Part shown: one piece after another, positions 1-7,222 of the stretch
Position numbering within the stretch: the first letter of the stretch is position 1
Layout of the letters: each line of letters opens with the position of its first letter
Assembly: GCA_046331265.1 (NCBI GenBank)
Contig: JAXLRE010000013.1
Span: 1-29,081 of the forward strand
Length of the DNA: 29,081 nucleotides
Origin: JAGPDB01 sp046331265
GTDB taxonomy: Bacteria > Actinomycetota > Acidimicrobiia > IMCC26256 > JAGPDB01
Reading direction: 5' to 3'
Position numbers and translations under genes: made by a program
The notes under the pieces: model-generated
Seen by the model: the letters and a program-made list of their open reading frames with translations, nothing else
Told to the model about the DNA's origin: nothing
The model's database searches: none

Positions 1-77
1 ACTGAACCGCAACCAACAACTAAGACAGTAGGTATCTTTTTATCTTTTATAAAATCTTCAAGGTATTTATTTGACAC
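1..77 (-). CDS. 5' end of an unidentified gene (partial, cut by window edge)
   Basis: An open frame enters from the left edge and starts with GTG at 77-75, the only usable start before the in-frame stop at 104-102. It encodes about 25 residues, beginning M-S-N-K-Y-L-E-D-F and continuing to IPTVLVVGCGS. A hydrophobic beta-strand followed by G-C-G could be the start of a nucleotide- or cofactor-binding fold, but that is only a guess. A weak AGG lies six bases before the GTG, and the upstream microprotein gene ends eight bases earlier, so the two may be co-transcribed. Too little is visible to name a product. Confidence 0.4.
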   Translation of the reverse strand, partial: MSNKYLEDFIKDKKIPTVLVVGCGS

Positions 78-84
78 TTTAAAC

Positions 85-219
85 CTAAAAATTCGGAGGG
101 GTTAATTTCTTATATCCTCCATCGGATTTTTGTGGAGAATCAGTACCAATTACCTTAACGAAAGTTGTCGCTAAAAGACCTAAAAAAGCAACTATTACAC
201 CTCGTTGATAACGACGCAT
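85..219 (-). CDS. 44-residue single-TM microprotein next to tRNA-Ile
   Basis: This short frame reads ATG (219-217) to TAG (87-85). The start is strongly supported by a Shine-Dalgarno AAAGGAG five bases upstream. The product begins MRRYQRG, then has one hydrophobic segment (about residues 8-24, VIVAFLGLLATTFVKVI), then a polar tail containing DSPQKSDGGYKKL. The positive N-terminus followed by a hydrophobic stretch fits a membrane-anchored small protein. In many Actinomycetota a tiny membrane protein of the DLW-39 family lies beside the tRNA-Ile that follows gyrA-DUF3566. This frame has the expected place and size but lacks a DLW motif, so homology is not shown. Function unknown. Confidence 0.6.
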   Translation of the reverse strand: MRRYQRGVIVAFLGLLATTFVKVIGTDSPQKSDGGYKKLTPPNF

Positions 220-239
220 AGACGCTCCTTTATCTAGTG

Positions 240-313
240 TGGGGCTAACAAGAATCGAACTTGTGACCTCATCCTTATCAGAGATGCGCTCTAACCGACT
301 GAGCTATAGCCCC
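240..313 (-). tRNA. tRNA-Ile (GAT anticodon)
   Basis: Read on the minus strand, the 7-bp acceptor stem GGGGCTA/TAGCCCC, D arm (GCTC/GAGC), 5-bp anticodon stem with loop CTGATAA, variable AGGTC and T arm (ACAAG-TTCGATT-CTTGT) fold into a 74-base cloverleaf with discriminator A. Loop positions 34-36 are GAT, so it decodes ATC/ATT as isoleucine. CCA is not encoded at the 3' end (the sequence continues CACT), so CCA must be added post-transcriptionally; a CCA-adding enzyme gene lies at the other end of the window. Actinobacteria often have tRNA-Ile here, frequently followed by tRNA-Ala; no tRNA-Ala is visible in the remaining 239 bases. Confidence 0.97.
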
Positions 314-368
314 AGGAGAGAAAAATCGTAGCACGATCGTACTAGCAGACTCGATTCCGCGCAGGGAG

Positions 369-788
369 TTAAAGACCTATTGCTCCAATAACTAAAGCCA
401 TAACCAAGAAAGATACAAGTTCATGGCCCAAGATAATCGCAGTTAATTTAAATGGTTTCTGTTCAAACATATTTCTAGTTAAAACATGCACCATAATAAA
501 ACCGAACCATATTGCAAATGCACTACCAAATGCATCATGAAGATATGAATGTTTATAGAAATGATTCGAAAGTCCAGTTACATGTGCAAGCATCCAAGCT
601 TTTATGAATGCACCAACAAGCATGGTTAGCATTGCGATAGGCATTTGCTTTTTTGCTTTTGATTCATCTAGCGCAACAAGTTTTGACCATGGTTTAGCGA
701 AAGCTACTGGCGAATACCAGAGCGCTCCTACAACCATTGCTGCAATTGTCGCTAAGATGATACCTAAGTAATTTACGTCTACGTCCAT
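369..788 (-). CDS. DUF1761 family membrane protein
   Basis: A 139-residue protein with about four hydrophobic segments (near residues 7-27, 49-70, 87-106 and 117-137). The N-terminal stretch MVVGALWYSPVAFAKPW matches the DUF1761 family signature (a small residue-rich TM helix, then WYSP and KPW). The family is a four-helix integral membrane protein of unknown function. The start has a strong Shine-Dalgarno (AAGGGGG, five bases upstream). It lies 27 bases downstream of the DUF3566 gene on the same strand, so it probably belongs to the gyrA-DUF3566 transcript, ahead of tRNA-Ile. It is not part of the usual conserved set here, suggesting a lineage-specific addition. Confidence 0.85.
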   Translation of the reverse strand: MDVDVNYLGIILATIAAMVVGALWYSPVAFAKPWSKLVALDESKAKKQMPIAMLTMLVGAFIKAWMLAHVTGLSNHFYKHSYLHDAFGSAFAIWFGFIMVHVLTRNMFEQKPFKLTAIILGHELVSFLVMALVIGAIGL

Positions 789-815
789 AATTCCCCCTTA
801 TGTTTCCGTGATGTT

Positions 816-1262
816 TTAGATTCTTACTCCTGTTGTTTCTTCTACAACATAAATTTCTACTCCGCCGATACCTTCAGCAAATACGTTATACAGAGAAGCT
901 GCTATCACGCTTAAAATAGTCATAAGTAAAACCAAAGTTAAACCTATAGCAAGTACGCCCATTAGTACTTGAAAGTCAACAAACGAAAACTGCTTAATTT
1001 CAAAGACAGTCCCCAAAAATTTCTCGAAATTAGAGACTAAACCAACAGCACCAGCAACAGTCCAAAGAACAATTAACGCAACAACACTCAACAACATCGC
1101 AGCCGTATGAAAACATAACGATAGTTTAAAAACAGACCAAACATCTATGCGCCCAATAACTTGGCGATAGCTTCGTTCTTTACGAATACGTGCAGACAGT
1201 TTTGTATTTCTAGAACTTGATGTTCTTCTTGCAGTCTTCGATGTAGTTTTAGCTGTAGGCAT
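816..1262 (-). CDS. DUF3566 family membrane protein
   Basis: A 148-residue protein with a basic Ser/Thr/Arg/Lys-rich cytoplasmic N-terminus (about 30 residues), then a DUF3566 domain. The first strand-like motif (RIDVWSVFKLSLCF) precedes TM1 (about 54-75), an amphipathic middle region (FEKFLGTVFEI) and TM2 (about 96-125), ending in GGVEIYVVEE. DUF3566 proteins are found immediately downstream of gyrA in Actinomycetota (Rv0007 in Mycobacterium); their function is unsettled. An AAAGGG lies four bases before the ATG and the gene follows gyrA by 35 bases, consistent with co-transcription. Confidence 0.88.
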   Translation of the reverse strand: MPTAKTTSKTARRTSSSRNTKLSARIRKERSYRQVIGRIDVWSVFKLSLCFHTAAMLLSVVALIVLWTVAGAVGLVSNFEKFLGTVFEIKQFSFVDFQVLMGVLAIGLTLVLLMTILSVIAASLYNVFAEGIGGVEIYVVEETTGVRI

Positions 1263-1297
1263 GTAACCCTTTGTTTTTGAACAGAATAAAAGTATAG

Positions 1298-3793
1298 CTA
1301 CTCTTGAGTGGCATCTTTGTCGTCACGCTCTAAAACTCGCGCAACGGCAACAATCTGCTCATCATCTCCTGGGCGAGCTACGCGGACACCGCTTGCTGCT
1401 CTTCCTTGAAGTGAAATGTCGGAAACATTAGTACGAATAATATTTCCTGCACTTGAGAAAACTAAAATCTCGTCAGTTTCGTCAACACTGAACGCACTAA
1501 CAACATTTCCTCGTTCTGGTGAAACTTTTACTCCACGAACTCCTTGACCACCGCGACCTTGTCTATTAAATGCATCTTGCTCTGTTCTCTTTCCGTATCC
1601 TTGTTCAGAGACATAAAGCAATACAGCTCCAGGTCGTGCAACATCACAACCAACAACGAAATCATTTTCGTTCTTTAATTTCATTCCACGAACACCAGAA
1701 GCATTTCGACCCATAGGACGAACATTTTCTTCGGAGAATCTAATTGTCATACCATCACGTGATGTTAAGAATATGTCGTTATCTCCGTTAGTTTGAACAA
1801 CAGCTACGAGCTCGTCATCTTCACGGAGGTTGATAGCGATTAAACCACCCGAAATTCTCGTATCGTAGTCATTCATTCTCGTCTTTTTAACTACACCACG
1901 CTTGGTTGCAAATAGAAGGTATGAGCCATCTTCATAAGTTCTAGTGTCAATAATTGTTTGGACAGATTCACCTGCATCAAGAGACAAAAGGTTAACTAAA
2001 GCAGTACCTCGAGCTGTACGATCTTTCATCGGAATTTCATGAGCTCTTAATCTGTAAACGCGTCCTCTGTTTGTAAAGAAGAGTAGATATGCATGTGCTG
2101 TCGTTGTTAACAACTGAGTTATGTAATCTTCATCTTTTAATTTTCCACCAGAGACACCTCGGCCACCTCGGCCTTGAGTTCTAAAAGCGTCTATGGCAAC
2201 AGTTTTTATGTACCCATTTTGTGACAACATAACAACAAGTTCTTCATCGTCAATTAAGTCAAGCACATTTATGTCTGATGCATCTGCTGTAATTTGGCTG
2301 CGACGATCAGTTGCATATTGATCTCTGATTGCAATAATTTCCTCTTTTATAACTGACTTCAATTTATTTTCGTCATTTAAAATTGCTTGAAGAGCTGCAA
2401 TCGTTTGCTGTAGTTCATCGTATTCATTTGTAAGCTTTTGACGTTCTAATCCTGTTAAACGTCGCAGTGGCATGTCAAGAATATGGTTCGCTTGTATTTC
2501 AGAAAAATCAAATGGAGAAGCCATCAAAGCAGTTCGTGCTTGCTCTGCGTCTTCGCTACCACGAATCGTTGCAATAACTTGATCGAGCATGTCTAAAGCA
2601 CGAAGAAGACCTTCGACTATATGACTGCGGTCTAGAGCTTTTTGTAAACGATACTGACTTCGACGAGTTATAACTTCTTTTTGATGGTCAACATAAGCTC
2701 TAATTGCTTCAGCCAAGTTGAGCATCTTAGGGACACCATCGACAAGAGCCAACATGTTCGCACCAAAACTAGTTTGCATTGGAGTTAACTTATAAAGATT
2801 ATTCAAAACAACATTTGCATTTGCATCTCGTTTAAGTTCAACAACTAAACGCGTAGCTCCTTTAGCGGATTCGTTTCTTAAAGCTCTGATGCCTTCAAGT
2901 TCATGATTATTAACAAGTTCTGCAATTTTCTTTTCAATAGTTTCAACAGCTGTTTGGTATGGAAGTTCGCTAACGATTATTTGTGAATTATTTTTTCCTT
3001 CAACAATTTCTGCGACTGCACGCATTTTTATAGAACCACGACCAGTCCTATAGGCATCTAAAATTCCTGCACGTCCAAGGATTATTGCTCCAGTTGGAAA
3101 GTCAGGACCTTTAACAAATTCCATTAGATCATCTGGTGTGGCTTGCGGATTATCGATCACGTGAACACATGCGTCGATGACTTCACCAAGATTATGTGGA
3201 GGGATGTTAGTAGCCATACCAACAGCGATACCTTGAGAGCCATTGACTAAGAGGTTAGGAAAACGAGAAGGCAAAACAACTGGTTCTTTTTCTTTACCGT
3301 CGTATGTATCAACAAAATCAACCGTATCTTCATCAAGGCCGTTAAGCATTTGCATTGCAAGTGGAGCTAAACGACATTCTGTATAACGCATAGCTGCAGG
3401 TTGACTGTCTGGGTCTGGTGAACCGAACGCACCATGACCATCAACGAGAGGGTGACGCAAAGAAAAGTCTTGCACCATACGTGCAAGTGCATCATAAATT
3501 GCACTGTCTCCGTGTGGGTGATATTTACCCATTACTGCACCAACAACTTGTGCACATTTTGTATAAGGACGATCAGGTCTCAAACCAGAATCGTACATTC
3601 CGTAAAGGATTCTTCTATGAACTGGTTTCAAACCATCTCTTGCATCAGGTAATGCACGTGAAACAATAACTGACATTGCATAATCAAGGAACGAGCGTTC
3701 CATTTCTTCTTGGATCTCTATTGGCTCAATTGAAATTGCAACGTTTGAATCAGTGATATCTACTTCGTTTGATTCGTTATTGTTATCATCCAT
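1298..3793 (-). CDS. gyrA: DNA gyrase subunit A
   Basis: This is the 831-residue breakage-reunion subunit of the GyrA2B2 enzyme that introduces negative supercoils. The winged-helix region contains HPHGDSAIYDALARM. Ser97 and Asp101 occupy the positions of E. coli Ser83 and Asp87, the quinolone-susceptible states. The catalytic tyrosine is Tyr137 in AMRYTECRL. The C-terminal beta-pinwheel carries the GyrA box QGRGGRG near residue 540 and a second copy-like QGRGGQG further on. Length is typical. The first 20 or so residues are acidic and Asn-rich before the conserved start of the domain. It is separated from gyrB by a PhzF gene and has its own 175-base upstream region with a probable promoter. 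No strong Shine-Dalgarno is visible (GGGCGG is distant). Confidence 0.98.
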   Translation of the reverse strand: MDDNNNESNEVDITDSNVAISIEPIEIQEEMERSFLDYAMSVIVSRALPDARDGLKPVHRRILYGMYDSGLRPDRPYTKCAQVVGAVMGKYHPHGDSAIYDALARMVQDFSLRHPLVDGHGAFGSPDPDSQPAAMRYTECRLAPLAMQMLNGLDEDTVDFVDTYDGKEKEPVVLPSRFPNLLVNGSQGIAVGMATNIPPHNLGEVIDACVHVIDNPQATPDDLMEFVKGPDFPTGAIILGRAGILDAYRTGRGSIKMRAVAEIVEGKNNSQIIVSELPYQTAVETIEKKIAELVNNHELEGIRALRNESAKGATRLVVELKRDANANVVLNNLYKLTPMQTSFGANMLALVDGVPKMLNLAEAIRAYVDHQKEVITRRSQYRLQKALDRSHIVEGLLRALDMLDQVIATIRGSEDAEQARTALMASPFDFSEIQANHILDMPLRRLTGLERQKLTNEYDELQQTIAALQAILNDENKLKSVIKEEIIAIRDQYATDRRSQITADASDINVLDLIDDEELVVMLSQNGYIKTVAIDAFRTQGRGGRGVSGGKLKDEDYITQLLTTTAHAYLLFFTNRGRVYRLRAHEIPMKDRTARGTALVNLLSLDAGESVQTIIDTRTYEDGSYLLFATKRGVVKKTRMNDYDTRISGGLIAINLREDDELVAVVQTNGDNDIFLTSRDGMTIRFSEENVRPMGRNASGVRGMKLKNENDFVVGCDVARPGAVLLYVSEQGYGKRTEQDAFNRQGRGGQGVRGVKVSPERGNVVSAFSVDETDEILVFSSAGNIIRTNVSDISLQGRAASGVRVARPGDDEQIVAVARVLERDDKDATQE

Positions 3794-3816
3794 TACCGGT
3801 GTCCGCCCTTTTTTGC

Positions 3817-3836
3817 TTAGCGAGTTAATACGCTAA
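3817..3836. repeat. inverted repeat in the gyrA leader
   Basis: TTAGCG (3817-3822) and CGCTAA (3831-3836) are perfect 6-bp inverted arms separated by eight A/T-rich bases. The element lies between the probable gyrA -10 element (3849-3857) and the gyrA start codon (3793), so it would be transcribed early in the leader. It could be an operator or a small hairpin. Gyrase genes are often supercoiling-regulated, but this sequence gives no direct proof of that. Confidence 0.4.
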
Positions 3837-3848
3837 AAGTAGAAGATT

Positions 3849-3857
3849 ATTCTATCA
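3849..3857 (-). promoter_or_regulatory. probable gyrA promoter, extended -10 element
   Basis: On the minus strand the sequence reads TGATAGAAT, an extended -10 (TGnTAnnnT), about 56 bases upstream of the gyrA ATG. No convincing -35 hexamer lies 16-18 bases further up, as expected for extended -10 promoters. Near-identical elements precede gyrB and rpmH, which supports a shared housekeeping promoter type. Confidence 0.45.
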
Positions 3858-3968
3858 AATATTTGGTCCATTTATCTCTTTAATCTATATATTCACCAGG
3901 TATTTCTCGTTCAAAATAGTTAAAAAAATTTGATACGTGATTTTGATTGTTTTTTACTTTTATTTTTC

Positions 3969-4844
3969 TTAAAACAGCTCGCCTGAAGCAAGTAAAACAC
4001 TTGAACCTCCAACTCTTGGAACTAAATCTCCAAATTGATTGTTTTCAAGTGATATGTAAATTTCACTAGGTCTTCCCATTTTTTCACCTTGATGAATAGT
4101 TAAATTTTTACCGTCTATAAAACTTCTTTTGTATTCGTAGAGATAGTGACTTAACGATCCAGCGGCAGAACCTGTTGAAGGGTCTTCCACCATATCACCT
4201 GGATCGCCAATAAACATTCGCGTATTAACAACTGTTTCATTTTTGTCGAATGAAAAAGCATAAATATGATGTGCAGGAAATCCTTCAAACATTTTGTGTA
4301 AATCATTTTGGGCAGGAATAATTCTATTTAAAGAATCTTTATTCATCATCGGAACTATCAGAAATGTTAACCCTGCAGAAAAAAACTCAATTGGATAGTC
4401 ATCATCGAATGTCGACTTTTCTATCCCTAGATTTTTCGCTAAAAGTTCTTTGTCTATTTTGCTAGCATCATATTTTTTACATGGCTGTTGAAACATAAAC
4501 GCTTTGTTATCTTCAAACTCAATCCTTGTTGGGCCTACACCTAATTCAACAATAAAGTTTTCAGGCTTTTCTTGTTTTTCATTGTACAAGTGCAGCGAGG
4601 TGCCAACGGTTGGATGTCCAGCCATTGGCAATTCGTGTGTCATTGTAAAAAAGCGTATTTGTGCTTCATGAGCAGTGTTTTCTGGTTCAAAAATAAATGT
4701 AGTTTCAGGCAAAGAAAACTCTCTAGCAATTTTTTGCATCAGATCGTCGCTTGGAAGAACATCTAAATTTCTACAGTCAACAACTGCTAATGGTCCACCA
4801 GAAAATTTCTTCGAAGTAAAAACGTCGTATAAAAAAAATTTCAT
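3969..4844 (-). CDS. PhzF family isomerase/epimerase-like protein
   Basis: A 291-residue protein of the PhzF/diaminopimelate-epimerase-like fold. The N-terminus (MKFFLYDVFTSKKFSGGPLAVV) matches the family. Visible signatures are the catalytic-type Glu in SLPETTFIF (about residue 48), the MAGHPTVGTS loop (about 74-83) and the second-half EDPSTGSAAG phosphate/carboxylate-binding loop (about 221-230). PhzF itself isomerises a phenazine precursor, but most homologues have unknown substrates and no phenazine genes are present. It starts two bases after the gyrB stop with no clear Shine-Dalgarno, so it is likely translationally coupled to gyrB. Its position between gyrB and gyrA is unusual. Family call confident; substrate unknown. 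Confidence 0.9.
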   Translation of the reverse strand: MKFFLYDVFTSKKFSGGPLAVVDCRNLDVLPSDDLMQKIAREFSLPETTFIFEPENTAHEAQIRFFTMTHELPMAGHPTVGTSLHLYNEKQEKPENFIVELGVGPTRIEFEDNKAFMFQQPCKKYDASKIDKELLAKNLGIEKSTFDDDYPIEFFSAGLTFLIVPMMNKDSLNRIIPAQNDLHKMFEGFPAHHIYAFSFDKNETVVNTRMFIGDPGDMVEDPSTGSAAGSLSHYLYEYKRSFIDGKNLTIHQGEKMGRPSEIYISLENNQFGDLVPRVGGSSVLLASGELF

Positions 4845-4846
4845 TC

Positions 4847-6748
4847 TTAGATGTCTAAGAAACGAACATCTTTAGCATTATGTTGAATGAATGCTTTTCT
4901 CAATTCGACATTCTCACCCATCAAAACAGAACATGCTTCGTCAGCTAACGCTGCTTGTTCAACATTAATTTGAAGCAAAGTGCGTTGCGCGGGATCCATA
5001 GTTGTAGCCCATAACTCGTGGAAGTCCATTTCACCAAGACCTTTAAGGCGTTGAATTTCAGGTTTCTTTCCTTCGTTCGCGTCTAAAAATTCTTGAAGCG
5101 CAGCATCGTCTTTGATGTATCTTTTAGTTTTTCCAACTACAGCACTATAAAGCGGTGGTTGAGCTGCATATACGAAACCAGCTTCAACTAGAGGACGCAT
5201 TTGACGGAATAAGAAAGTTAGGAGCAAAGTTCTAATGTGACTACCGTCTACATCAGCATCAGCAAGGATAACAATCTTGTGATAACGAGCTTTTTCAATA
5301 TCAAACTCATCAGCAAAACCCGCCCCGATAGCTTGAATTAGAGCTTGAATTTCTTGGTTTTTTAGCATTTTATCTAGCCGTGCGCGCTCTACATTTAAGA
5401 TCTTTCCACGAATTGGAAGGATAGCTTGTGTGCGAGGATCACGTGCATCTTTTGCTGAGCTTCCAGCAGAGTTACCCTCCACAATAAATATTTCTGATTC
5501 TGCTGCATCTCTTGAAGAACAGTCAGCTAATTTACCTGGAAGGCCTGCACCTTCTAACGCAGATTTTCTTCTTGTTAAATCTCTAGCTTTATGTGCAGCT
5601 TGGCGTGCTTCAGCTGCTTTTAATATTTTTGTAACAACTAGCTTTGCGTCACCAGGATGTTCTTCAAGCCAATCACGAACTTTTTCGTTAGTGGCTTTTT
5701 CAACCAACGATCGCATTTCTGTATTACCGAGTTTTGTTTTTGTTTGTCCCTCAAATTGAGGATTAGCAAGTTTCACAGAAACAATGGCGGTTAAACCTTC
5801 ACGAATATCTTCACCGGTTAGATTTTCGTCCTTTTCTTTAAGCATTCCTTTAGAACGCGCATATTTATTAAGCGCATTTGTCATAGCTTTTTTAAAGCCC
5901 TCTTCATGCATACCACCTTCGGTAGTAGCAATATTGTTTGCAAATGAGTGAAGTCCTTCGTTATAACCTGTGTTCCACTGCATAGCTACATCAACTTCGT
6001 TATCTTCTCCTTTTTCGTAAAAATAGATAACATCTTCAATTAAAGCTTCTTTTGAAGTATTCAGGTGTTTAACAAAATCTATTAATCCACCTTCAAAATG
6101 AAAATCTTTTTCAATTGGATCTTCGCTACGCAAATCTTTAAAAGTTATGCGAAGACCTTTGTTAAGAAAAGCCATTTCACGTAAACGTTCGATAAGCGTT
6201 CTTGAATTAAATTCGATTGTTTCAAAAATTGTTGGATCTGGCCAGAATCTAACTAGTGTTCCAGTAGTAGAACTACTTCCTTCTTTTTGCAGTGAACCTT
6301 GTGATTTACCGCCGTCTTTAAAAGTAATTTTATGTGAAGCACCATCACGATTAATTTCAAGATCAAGTTGTGAAGATAACGCATTAACAACGGAAATACC
6401 TACACCATGAAGACCACCAGAAATTTTGTAACCTTCACCACCAAATTTTCCACCAGCGTGTAAAACAGTTAAAACAACTTCCGCAGCAGACATACCTTCA
6501 TATTCAGGGTGAGGATCTACAGGAATACCACGACCATTATCTTGAACAGAACAGCTACCATCTTCATGAATTACAACATTTATTTCATCGCAAAACCCAG
6601 CCATGGCTTCGTCTACTGAGTTATCTATAACTTCGTAAACAAGGTGATGTAAACCGCTAGGACCAGTAGAACCAATATACATACCTGGTCGTTCACGTAC
6701 TGGTTCTAGACCCTTTAAAACAGTGATATCTTTTGCTGCATATGCCAT
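4847..6748 (-). CDS. gyrB: DNA gyrase subunit B
   Basis: A 633-residue ATPase subunit of gyrase. The GHKL ATPase domain shows GMYIGSTGPSGLHHLVYEVIDNSVDEA and DNGRGIP, with the ATP lid GGKFGGEGYKISGGLHGVG. The transducer domain contains the QTKTKLGN loop. The TOPRIM domain shows the catalytic Glu424 in VEGNSAGSSAK and the metal ligands in DADVDG. The C-terminal Toprim tail has PPLYSAVVGK and QRLKGLGEMD. Asn426 replaces the Asp of the usual EGDSAGG motif. No strong Shine-Dalgarno is visible before the ATG. A probable extended -10 promoter lies about 40 bases upstream. The length fits a short-type GyrB without the large E. coli insertion. Confidence 0.98.
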   Translation of the reverse strand: MAYAAKDITVLKGLEPVRERPGMYIGSTGPSGLHHLVYEVIDNSVDEAMAGFCDEINVVIHEDGSCSVQDNGRGIPVDPHPEYEGMSAAEVVLTVLHAGGKFGGEGYKISGGLHGVGISVVNALSSQLDLEINRDGASHKITFKDGGKSQGSLQKEGSSSTTGTLVRFWPDPTIFETIEFNSRTLIERLREMAFLNKGLRITFKDLRSEDPIEKDFHFEGGLIDFVKHLNTSKEALIEDVIYFYEKGEDNEVDVAMQWNTGYNEGLHSFANNIATTEGGMHEEGFKKAMTNALNKYARSKGMLKEKDENLTGEDIREGLTAIVSVKLANPQFEGQTKTKLGNTEMRSLVEKATNEKVRDWLEEHPGDAKLVVTKILKAAEARQAAHKARDLTRRKSALEGAGLPGKLADCSSRDAAESEIFIVEGNSAGSSAKDARDPRTQAILPIRGKILNVERARLDKMLKNQEIQALIQAIGAGFADEFDIEKARYHKIVILADADVDGSHIRTLLLTFLFRQMRPLVEAGFVYAAQPPLYSAVVGKTKRYIKDDAALQEFLDANEGKKPEIQRLKGLGEMDFHELWATTMDPAQRTLLQINVEQAALADEACSVLMGENVELRKAFIQHNAKDVRFLDI

Positions 6749-6786
6749 GTTTTTTGACCCAATTCCCCGCTTAAATTAAGAGCTTT

Positions 6787-6795
6787 ATTCTAACA
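6787..6795 (-). promoter_or_regulatory. probable gyrB promoter, extended -10 element
   Basis: The minus strand reads TGTTAGAAT, an extended -10, about 40 bases upstream of the gyrB ATG, within the 105-base spacer after dciA. There is no clear -35. The same 9-mer occurs upstream of rpmH (11445-11453). Confidence 0.5.
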
Positions 6796-6853
6796 GAAAA
6801 TAGAGTAAAAAGTGCCTGTGAAGAAAAAATATTGAGTAATTTTTTTGCCAGTT

Positions 6854-7213
6854 TTACAGCTTAATTCCAACAGAAATTGAATTAATTTTTTCTACATTTG
6901 AGATTTCATTTATTCGATCTAGAATATTTTGTGACATGTAATTTATTTGTGTTACCCACGCGCCATGTTTTGCAGTTAAATATAAAACTCCATTTCTTAT
7001 ATATTTAACTTTTACATTCGCACTTACGTCACTACCAACAATACTTTCCCAAATTTCATGTATGTTAGAAATAACTAAAACATTTGTATTGGCAGAACTG
7101 TTAGAGAATTGTTCCACGCATTGTTTTATTGTAAGAGTTGTCTTGGCACACGTATTTTCAACTTCTTCTAGATCTATTAATTCATCAGCTGTGAAGTTGC
7201 TTATGTAAGACAC
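6854..7213 (-). CDS. DciA-like DUF721 protein
   Basis: A 119-residue protein whose second half matches DUF721: IWESIVGSDVSANVKV, then GVLYLTAKHGAWVTQINYMSQNILDRINE. In other bacteria DUF721 (DciA) helps load the replicative helicase. The Mycobacterium homologue Rv0004 lies in the same place between recF and gyrB. The first 45 residues are poorly conserved and partly acidic. The start is GTG (7213-7211), nine bases after the recF stop, with only a weak AAG ahead. Position plus motif make the family assignment good; a helicase-loading role here is inferred from the family. Confidence 0.85.
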   Translation of the reverse strand: MSYISNFTADELIDLEEVENTCAKTTLTIKQCVEQFSNSSANTNVLVISNIHEIWESIVGSDVSANVKVKYIRNGVLYLTAKHGAWVTQINYMSQNILDRINEISNVEKINSISVGIKL

Positions 7214-7222
7214 TTTTTTATC

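Noticed and set aside
1751..1768. CATCACGTGATG palindrome in gyrA
   Set aside because: It shares only the CACGTG core with parS; the flanks differ and the sequence encodes conserved gyrase residues.
3969..4844. Phenazine biosynthesis cluster suggested by the PhzF homologue
   Set aside because: No other phenazine genes are present; PhzF-family proteins are widespread with unrelated or unknown substrates.
5430..5759. 109-residue plus-strand open frame opposite gyrB
   Set aside because: Antisense shadow of the conserved TOPRIM region; serine-rich composition typical of reversed codons.
6169..6184. parS-like ATTTCACGTAAACG in gyrB
   Set aside because: Only about 10 of 16 positions match and the CACGTG core is broken.
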